NCBI GenBank assembly: GCA_023228875.1
Contig: JALOAG010000003.1
Coordinates: forward strand, 186,001 to 250,000
DNA from: Bacteroidia bacterium
GTDB taxonomy: Bacteria > Bacteroidota > Bacteroidia > NS11-12g > UBA955
DNA length: 64,000 bases
Direction: 5' to 3'
The notes under the pieces are model-generated. The model made no database searches, was not told the origin of the DNA, and saw only the letters and a list, made by a program, of their open reading frames with translations. Below are positions 8,605-15,077 of the stretch, one piece after another (within the stretch, counting starts at the first letter, position 1; every line of letters starts with the position of its first letter). Position numbers and translations under genes: made by a program.

Positions 8605-8638
8605 GAAGGGTTGTTGTGTTTGCAATAACCCTTCTTTT
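8605..8638 (+). terminator. intrinsic terminator or attenuator after subunit I
   Basis: GAAGGGTTGTTG and CAATAACCCTTC form a 12-bp stem with one G-U pair and a 6-nt loop, followed by TTTT. It starts 7 bp after the subunit I stop and ends 12 bp before the sco start, so it may set lower expression of the two downstream genes. Confidence 0.7.
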
Positions 8639-8649
8639 AAACTTGGTTT

Positions 8650-9381
8650 ATGAGGAAACTGATTGTGTGTTTGGTGTTTGTTTGGCTTTTGACAAGTAGT
8701 TTTAATTTGCCAAACGAGAAGAAGTATCTTGCGCAAAAGGTAGCAGATATTCCCATGTTTAATTCCAAAGGTGAAATGCTGTATTTTTCGTCCTTATTGA
8801 ATGACAAGCCTATTATTATTTCACCTGTTTATACTCGTTGCTATTCAATCTGCGGCATTGTTACTAGCGGAGTCCAAAATGTAGTAAAGGATTTAGAGGG
8901 CTTGGGCAAGGATTATAGTGTGATAAGTTTTTCTTTTGATAGTACTGAGACCCCAAAAAGTCTTGCAGTCTATGAAAGCCGCTGGATACTGGACGGGACA
9001 AATTGGCGTGCACTCTCCGCATCACCCGAAAATATTAGAAAGTTTATGACTTCAATAGGAGTGGAATATGATTTCATACCTGCAACAAATGAATATAATC
9101 ATCCACCTATTTTAGTGGTACTTACCCCGGACGGAGCAATATCTCGCTACATTTACGGTGTTAGTCCCTCTGTTAAAGATCTAAAAATCTCTGTGATGGA
9201 AGCTCAAGCTAAGAAAGTGCGTCCCGGACTTTTTACAGGATTTTATCTTAGGTGTCTCAAATATGACCCTTTATTACAAACGTATAAAGTTGATTGGCGG
9301 TTTGTTATCGGAACCACTGCCGGTCTGCTTATTATTTTTCTCGTTACCAGAATGTTTATTAAATCCTTTATTATCAATTAA
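8650..9381 (+). CDS. SCO1/SenC-family copper chaperone
   Basis: 243 residues. A signal or anchor helix at the N-terminus is followed by a thioredoxin-like fold with the copper site Cys64-x3-Cys68 (TRCYSICG) and His151 (YNHPPILVVLTPDG). An extra C-terminal membrane helix lies at about 217-238. Sco proteins deliver copper to the CuA site of subunit II, which fits its place next to a CuA-bearing gene. A C-terminal helix is not usual for Sco; in this cluster it may hold the chaperone close to the enzyme. It ends 2 bp before the cytochrome b fusion. Confidence 0.88.
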   Translation: MRKLIVCLVFVWLLTSSFNLPNEKKYLAQKVADIPMFNSKGEMLYFSSLLNDKPIIISPVYTRCYSICGIVTSGVQNVVKDLEGLGKDYSVISFSFDSTETPKSLAVYESRWILDGTNWRALSASPENIRKFMTSIGVEYDFIPATNEYNHPPILVVLTPDGAISRYIYGVSPSVKDLKISVMEAQAKKVRPGLFTGFYLRCLKYDPLLQTYKVDWRFVIGTTAGLLIIFLVTRMFIKSFIIN

Positions 9382-9383
9382 TC

Positions 9384-11327
9384 ATGAATAAACCTCAATC
9401 AGAAGATTCGAATCAAAAAAATATACATACACACGGACATCAGATTTTTCAAAAATTCGCAACCCTATTTGGCAAAATTTTCTCTACCGAACTAAATCCC
9501 CTCTATCATCTTGGAGGTATTGCAGTTATTATGTTCACAATTGCTTGTGTGTCGGGAATTTATGTCTTTATTTTTTATAACATTAATCCTCGATTAGCGT
9601 GGGAGTCAGTAGATGCTTTATCTGCTAATGTTTTTAATGGATACATGCGAACTGTGCATAGATATTCTTCTGATTTGTTAATGATATTTATGACACTCCA
9701 TTTTATTCATACCTTGCTAACATCTAAGTTTAAAAGGTTGGTGTCATGGATTAGCGGAACGATTTCTATTATGGTTGTATTGATTATTGGGATTACGGGC
9801 TTTATTTTGGTTTGGGACCAAAAAGCTAAGTTGACCGGATATCTGACTGCAAAACTTTTTTCGGCTTTGCCAATTTTTGACCCTTCTATTGCCGGAGCAT
9901 TTTTGATGAATGATTTGAATACGGTTGGAGGTTTTTTCAAGGTTACGGTGTTTGGACACATTGCCTTGTCATTGCTTACTGTATTTATTATTTGGATACA
10001 TGTAATGCGCATTTCCAAGCCAAAGATATTCCCTCCTAAGCAACTCACACTTTATACTTTGATTGCATTAACCGTCATTTCATTAGTGTTTCCTGTAAAA
10101 AGTGACCCACCTGCTCAAATGTCTTATCTGCCCACTCAGACGACATTTGATTGGTATTATTATTTCGGTTATTATTTTATGAAGGTGTCAAGCATTAACA
10201 TGAATTGGGTTTATCTCATTGTTTCAGGTTTGTTTCTAGCTTGTATCCCATTTATTTTTAAAAGAAAAGATAATGCTCCGGTGCAGATTGATTTGGATTT
10301 ATGTGATGGTTGCAACCTTTGCTCCTATGACTGTCCTTATGAAGCAATAGACATGATGGATAGAAATGGCGAAAGAAAGGCTATTTTATCTCCTGACAAG
10401 TGTGTGGGTTGTAATATTTGTATTGGTTCTTGCAAGGAACATGCAATCACACATTCACTTTTCCCTCAATTACATGTTGGAGTCGAGTACTTGAGAACTG
10501 ATGTTACTTTGTTCAGTTGCAGCTATTTTCCGGAGCCTGAATTGCCTCAAGATTTAAATATTACGCATTATAGAGTGCCTTGTATTGGCAGTGTTTATCC
10601 TAGAGAAGTTCAAGATATGTTGGATAATAATACAAAGAAAGTTGCGCTCTTGAGTTGCGAAGATTGTTATTATAGATTAGGAAAAACATGGACAGTCAAT
10701 AGGTTTTCACGCAAAAGACCGCCTTTGTTCTCTAAAAAATATGATGCAAGTAATGTTAAGTTGTTTACGCTTACTCAATATTCAAAAGAGAGACTGGCTG
10801 CATTTTCACATGGGCAAGAGTCAAATGGAGGGTATAATGAACCCGAAGTAGCCGATAACAAAAAGAAACGCCCCATTTTATCAGTATTGGTGATGACACT
10901 CTTTTTTGCATTGATGATTCCATTGAGTAGCACTACTATTCATTTCTTTAATCCTAAAGAGAAAACATTGATTGTAAACTTTAAATATATCTCAAGTCCT
11001 GAAGAATATGAACAAAGTACATCGGGTGCTGCACACATGAGAACATTGGCTCCGGTAGTCAAAAAACGCAGTGATGTGGTTTTGAATATTTATTCATCCG
11101 CAGATAAAAAGATGCTGTACCAAAAGGTTTATAAGCCACGTGGGGTGCGGAGTGATATCGCCATGTTTATTTATTCTCAATTGGTTCTTGATGAAGATGC
11201 TGTGGATGTTGAGATGCATGAAGTCGCCTTCCCTGAAATTCGCTACAGAATTGATAACATTTCGTTAAAGGAAGGAGATGGGACTTTTGTTATTTTTAAA
11301 GATGGAGCTTTACATGAAGTAAAATAG
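9384..11327 (+). CDS. cytochrome b / 2[4Fe-4S] ferredoxin / MvhD-like fusion protein
   Basis: 647 residues. Residues ~35-290 form a cytochrome b N-terminal module with two heme-b ligand pairs, His92/His106 and His192/His206, both His-x13-His as in bc-type cytochromes. Residues 305-352 are a two-cluster ferredoxin (Cys307, 310, 313, 317 and Cys340, 343, 346, 350). Residues ~372-445 resemble the MvhD/FrhD hydrogenase iron-sulfur subunit domain (RVPCIGSVYPREV, then LLSCEDCYYRLG; Cys379, 400, 425, 428). One more helix lies at about 503-520, before a ~125-residue tail with no motif I recognise. I infer a quinone-linked electron carrier feeding the subunit II/I complex. No Rieske protein or separate cytochrome c1 is present. 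Confidence 0.82.
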   Translation: MNKPQSEDSNQKNIHTHGHQIFQKFATLFGKIFSTELNPLYHLGGIAVIMFTIACVSGIYVFIFYNINPRLAWESVDALSANVFNGYMRTVHRYSSDLLMIFMTLHFIHTLLTSKFKRLVSWISGTISIMVVLIIGITGFILVWDQKAKLTGYLTAKLFSALPIFDPSIAGAFLMNDLNTVGGFFKVTVFGHIALSLLTVFIIWIHVMRISKPKIFPPKQLTLYTLIALTVISLVFPVKSDPPAQMSYLPTQTTFDWYYYFGYYFMKVSSINMNWVYLIVSGLFLACIPFIFKRKDNAPVQIDLDLCDGCNLCSYDCPYEAIDMMDRNGERKAILSPDKCVGCNICIGSCKEHAITHSLFPQLHVGVEYLRTDVTLFSCSYFPEPELPQDLNITHYRVPCIGSVYPREVQDMLDNNTKKVALLSCEDCYYRLGKTWTVNRFSRKRPPLFSKKYDASNVKLFTLTQYSKERLAAFSHGQESNGGYNEPEVADNKKKRPILSVLVMTLFFALMIPLSSTTIHFFNPKEKTLIVNFKYISSPEEYEQSTSGAAHMRTLAPVVKKRSDVVLNIYSSADKKMLYQKVYKPRGVRSDIAMFIYSQLVLDEDAVDVEMHEVAFPEIRYRIDNISLKEGDGTFVIFKDGALHEVK

Positions 11328-11382
11328 ATTGTCCTCATTACATTCCTGTTTTTTTTAGATAAATCGTAGAGTAGTAATTCTC

Positions 11383-11390
11383 TATCTTTG
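11383..11390 (+). promoter_or_regulatory. -7 element for the exonuclease gene
   Basis: TATCTTTG, exact match, only 4 bp before the GTG start at 11395. The transcript should be leaderless or nearly so. Confidence 0.55.
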
Positions 11391-11394
11391 CCTT

Positions 11395-12177
11395 GTGAAT
11401 ATTCAGTTAAAGAGAAGTCTCATTGTATTAGATATTGAGAGTACAGGAGTTAATTTTATAAAAGATAGAATTGTTGAACTATTTTTGCTTAAAATCAAAC
11501 CGGATGGCAGCAGGGAGGAGTATCTGCAACGCTTTAACCCTCAGCTTGTCATGTCCGCAGAAGTTATTGCTGTCCATGGTATTACCAATGAGATGGTGGC
11601 AAATGAACCATTGTTTGCAGACAAAGCAAAAGAAATCATGGCGTTTATTGGTGATGCAGACTTAGCCGGGTTTAATTCTGATAAGTTTGATATTCCTATG
11701 CTGATGGAAGAATTAGGAAGAGCCGGAGTTGATTTGGATATTGAAAAGCGTAAAACTATTGATGTGCAAAGGATTTTTCATAAATTGGAACCCCGCAACT
11801 TGTCCGCAGCTTATATGTTCTATTGTAAAAAGGAGTTAGATGGGGCTCATTCGGCAGCTGCTGACACACGAGCTACTTGGGAAATTTTGGAAGCGCAAAT
11901 TGAAAAGTATCAGGAGTTGTCAAAAACTGTTGCAGGGTTATCCGCATTTACTTCTAATGGAGAAACACTTGATTTGTCAGGTAGAGTAGTGCTCAATGGG
12001 AGTAAGGTTCCTGTATTTAACTTTGGTAAATACAAAGGACAGGAAGTGAAGACAGTGTTTATGAAAGAACCTTCCTATTATGATTGGATTATGAATTCCG
12101 ATTTTTCAATGCAAACAAAAAAGGTAATTACTCGACTTCGCTTAGAAATGATGAATGATAATAGTGCAGTAAATTAA
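11395..12177 (+). CDS. DnaQ-like 3'-5' exonuclease
   Basis: 260 residues. The exonuclease fold covers ~8-170 with the DEDDh residues visible: DIEST (Asp and Glu), NSDKFDIPML (Asp) and HSAAADTRAT (His and Asp). A C-terminal module (~205-255, VFNFGKYKGQEVKTV) resembles the small domain found after the nuclease in ExoX-like proteins. It probably degrades single-stranded or mismatched DNA ends. It could be called a DNA polymerase III epsilon subunit, but a stand-alone repair exonuclease fits the C-terminal domain better. The GTG start is forced, since no other start codon lies before the catalytic motif. It ends 3 bp before the next gene. Confidence 0.88.
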   Translation: MNIQLKRSLIVLDIESTGVNFIKDRIVELFLLKIKPDGSREEYLQRFNPQLVMSAEVIAVHGITNEMVANEPLFADKAKEIMAFIGDADLAGFNSDKFDIPMLMEELGRAGVDLDIEKRKTIDVQRIFHKLEPRNLSAAYMFYCKKELDGAHSAAADTRATWEILEAQIEKYQELSKTVAGLSAFTSNGETLDLSGRVVLNGSKVPVFNFGKYKGQEVKTVFMKEPSYYDWIMNSDFSMQTKKVITRLRLEMMNDNSAVN

Positions 12178-12180
12178 AAC

Positions 12181-12900
12181 ATGGCAAAGAAGAATCAACG
12201 TCTCACTATCATTTATGAAGATGAAAATTATCTGGTAATTGATAAACCATCAGGGGTTGCAAGTTTAGATGAACATGTTTTTACCGTTCCTTCCATTTTG
12301 CGATTGTTAAAAATGGATTTTCCCGATGCTCAGCTTTGCCATAGATTAGATAAAGAAACCTCAGGATGTTTGCTTGCATCCAAACATAATGAGGCATATC
12401 GCCATGCTGCCATTTTGTTTGAAAAAAGATTGGTTGAAAAATCATACACCGCCATTTGCAATGGGACATCAAGTTTTGATAAGTTGACCATCGATTTGCC
12501 TCTGATGACCGGTTCTAAACGTGTCCGCATTTCACATCGTTATGGAAAGACAGCACAAACAATAATTTCAACTATTGAGCAGTTCAAGCATTTCTCTGTT
12601 ATAGAATGTAAACCATTGACAGGACGTACGCATCAAATTAGGGTACATCTCTCCGAACAAAACAATCCTATTGTGAACGATACATTGTATGGAGGAGAAG
12701 CTCCTTTGCTGTCCAAAATCAAACACCACTTTCATCTTTCAAAAAGCGAAGAACAAGAAAGTCCTATTATAGAAAGAATCGCATTGCACGCTTCTGGTTT
12801 GTCTTTTGATAGTATAGATGGTAGAAGAATTGAGGTGCGATGCCCTTTAAGCAAGGAATTGGAAGCACTTTTGAAAATATTGAGAAGATATGATGTTTAA
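12181..12900 (+). CDS. RluA-family RNA pseudouridine synthase
   Basis: 239 residues. The catalytic motif is CHRLDKETSGCLL, with the essential Asp, at residues ~58-70. A second family motif, PLTGRTHQIRVHL, lies further on. There is no S4 RNA-binding domain at the N-terminus, so the protein starts directly with the catalytic domain. It converts uridine to pseudouridine in rRNA or tRNA; the target cannot be read from sequence. It follows the exonuclease by 3 bp and meets the Fe-S oxidoreductase gene tail to tail. Confidence 0.9.
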   Translation: MAKKNQRLTIIYEDENYLVIDKPSGVASLDEHVFTVPSILRLLKMDFPDAQLCHRLDKETSGCLLASKHNEAYRHAAILFEKRLVEKSYTAICNGTSSFDKLTIDLPLMTGSKRVRISHRYGKTAQTIISTIEQFKHFSVIECKPLTGRTHQIRVHLSEQNNPIVNDTLYGGEAPLLSKIKHHFHLSKSEEQESPIIERIALHASGLSFDSIDGRRIEVRCPLSKELEALLKILRRYDV

Positions 12901-12927
12901 TGCAAGTGTTGCAGCTTTGATTGTGCT

Positions 12928-13713
12928 TTAATCAATCAAGTCTTCAGCCTTTGCAATTAATTCTGCAATATCAATAATCTTCATATTGTTTTCTTGACCA
13001 CATGCTTTTACACCGTCTTGCAACATAATCATACAGAAAGGACAATTTGAAGCAACAATGGTTGCACCCGTTTCAACAGCTTGTTCAACTCTTGCAGTAT
13101 TGATATCTTTATTTCCTTTTTCAGATTCTTTAAACACTTGTGCGCCACCGGCTCCGCAGCACATGCCTTTGCTCCTGCATGTTCTCATTTCTACAAGGTC
13201 AGCCTCAAGTTTTGCTATAACCTCACGAGGAGCTTCATATATGCCGTTTCCGCGACCTAAATAACAGCTGTCATGATAGGTAATTTTTTTGCCTTTGTAA
13301 AAGCCACCTTTAATCTTTAATCGCCCTTCGTTGATAAGGCTTTGCAAGAATTGTGTATGATGCAGTACTTCGTAGTTGCCACCTAAAGCCGGATATTCAT
13401 TCTTTATAGTATTAAAACAGTGAGGACAGGTAGCTACGATTTTTTTTACTTCATATCCATTGAGTACAGCTATATTATTGCTCGCTTGTAGTTGAAACAA
13501 AAATTCATTTCCGGCTCTCTTTGCAGGGTCGCCTGTACAACTTTCTTCGTTACCCAACACGGCAAATTTCACTCCGGCATATTCTAAAATTTTGGCAAAA
13601 GCCTTAGTTACACGCTGTGCCCTTTGGTCAAAACTGCCTGCACAACCCACCCAGAAAAGGATTTCGGGTGTTTCACCTGCTGCTATATAGTCTGCGTATG
13701 TTCTAACTTTCAT
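12928..13713 (-). CDS. HdrB-like (Fe-S)-binding protein with two CCG domains
   Basis: About 261 residues from ATG 13713 (271 from ATG 13743). It carries two cysteine-rich CCG domains: one around VATCPHCFNTIKNEYP with HDSCYLGR, and one with MCCGAGGAQVF and SNCPFCMIML. In HdrB/HdrD and GlpC-type proteins these bind a non-cubane [4Fe-4S] cluster and pass electrons to a disulfide, quinone or flavoprotein partner. The start overlaps the stop of the upstream gene by 11 bp, so the two proteins are translationally coupled and should form one complex. The true substrate is not shown. Confidence 0.88.
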   Translation of the reverse strand: MKVRTYADYIAAGETPEILFWVGCAGSFDQRAQRVTKAFAKILEYAGVKFAVLGNEESCTGDPAKRAGNEFLFQLQASNNIAVLNGYEVKKIVATCPHCFNTIKNEYPALGGNYEVLHHTQFLQSLINEGRLKIKGGFYKGKKITYHDSCYLGRGNGIYEAPREVIAKLEADLVEMRTCRSKGMCCGAGGAQVFKESEKGNKDINTARVEQAVETGATIVASNCPFCMIMLQDGVKACGQENNMKIIDIAELIAKAEDLID

Positions 13714-15022
13714 TTTGATTGCTTTGTTTGTCTTCGTTTTCAAGTTCTATGGTCCAGTTGGCTCTTTCGCTTTGTGCGAATTGCCATGGAGCGCCATTGT
13801 TTTCAATATTGCTGAACATCATGTTCCACTCTTGAGGTGCATTTGATTCTTCCATTACTAAATACTGCCTCATGTTAACAATGATTTCCATTGGGTTGAT
13901 ATTAATCGGACACACCTCAACACAAGCGTTGCATGTAGTACAAGCCATTAATTCTTCTTTGGTAATATAGGTGTGTAAATCTTTAGGCTCAGCGGGTTCA
14001 GGCAAAATTCCTTCTTTGATTTTTCCTACTTCTTCCAATCTGTCCCTTGTGTCCATCATTACTTTGCGGGGAGAGAGTAGTTTACCTGTTGTGTTTGCAG
14101 GGCAAACAGAGGTGCAACGTCCACATTCGGTACAAGAGTATGCGTCAAGTAAGTTCTTCCAAGTCAAATCTTCCACATCCTTGACTCCAAATCTGGGGTT
14201 TTCTACAGTGGGTGGCGTGAATGAAGGGTCTAACATTGCCTTGACTTCATTTGATACTAATTCATTGTTTTTGAACTTTGCTTTAGGCTCTAAATTAGTA
14301 TAGTATGTATTTGGAAAAGAAAGGATAATATGCAAATGTTTGCTGTAAGGAACATAGTTTAAGAACCATAATATTCCTACAAAATGGAACCACCAAGCTG
14401 TCTGCACCCAAATGTGTGCTGTTGCTGCGCTCATGTTTTGAAACATGGGAGCCAGAAAACTGCTTACCGGCATATTTGTGTCTTGCTGAAATGCCTGATC
14501 GGCAGCGTTCATAACCAATAATGCTACCATCAGAACTATTTCTACTATTAGGATTACATTGGCATCCAAAAAGGGCCAGCCTTTGAGTTCAGGTGAGCGA
14601 AATCGGTAAATATGCATAAGGTTTCTCCTGAATAAGAATACTGCACAAGATAGGATAACCAATACACCCAGAATTTCAAAGAACCCGATTGAGAAATCAT
14701 ATAAATTACCCAGAATAGGTCTGAAAATTCTGTGAGTGCCGGCAATTCCGTCAATGATGATTTCGAGAACCTCAATGTTGATCAAAACAAAACCTAAATA
14801 AACAAATACGTGTAAAATACCGGCAATGGGCTTAATCTTGGTCATTTTGCCTTGACCAACTGCAAATCGAAGCATGTTTTTCCATCGTGCTGCTTTGTTG
14901 TTGCTTAGGTCAATGTCTTTGCCTATATGAATGTTGCGAACAATTCTGCGGATACTCTTGTAGAAGAAATAAATCCCTACTCCAAGAATGAGAATAAAGA
15001 TAATTTGAGATAAAACCTGCAT
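13703..15022 (-). CDS. membrane-bound Fe-S oxidoreductase, NarI-like plus ferredoxin
   Basis: 439 residues. Five or so membrane helices in the first ~240 residues resemble the NarI/HdrE/DsrM heme-b quinone module. A two-cluster ferredoxin domain follows (CTECGRCTSVCP and CTTCNACVEVCP, ~295-375) and then a short acidic tail. With the CCG protein downstream, the pair reproduces the domain order of the fused quinone-linked proteins such as mycobacterial EtfD, split here into two genes. I infer transfer of electrons between a soluble donor, possibly electron-transfer flavoprotein, and the quinone pool. No etfAB is in the window. Confidence 0.87.
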   Translation of the reverse strand: MQVLSQIIFILILGVGIYFFYKSIRRIVRNIHIGKDIDLSNNKAARWKNMLRFAVGQGKMTKIKPIAGILHVFVYLGFVLINIEVLEIIIDGIAGTHRIFRPILGNLYDFSIGFFEILGVLVILSCAVFLFRRNLMHIYRFRSPELKGWPFLDANVILIVEIVLMVALLVMNAADQAFQQDTNMPVSSFLAPMFQNMSAATAHIWVQTAWWFHFVGILWFLNYVPYSKHLHIILSFPNTYYTNLEPKAKFKNNELVSNEVKAMLDPSFTPPTVENPRFGVKDVEDLTWKNLLDAYSCTECGRCTSVCPANTTGKLLSPRKVMMDTRDRLEEVGKIKEGILPEPAEPKDLHTYITKEELMACTTCNACVEVCPININPMEIIVNMRQYLVMEESNAPQEWNMMFSNIENNGAPWQFAQSERANWTIELENEDKQSNQNES

Positions 15023-15077
15023 GTGGATTTATTTTGGGTTCAATAATAGAGAAAAAAAACGCTCATTTTGACTAACA

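Noticed and set aside
12913..12935. TTGATT and AATCAA in the gap between the pseudouridine synthase and the Fe-S protein gene, as an FNR box or terminator
   Set aside because: The spacing is 7 bp, not 4, the stem is 6 bp without a T run, and the site lies between two gene ends.
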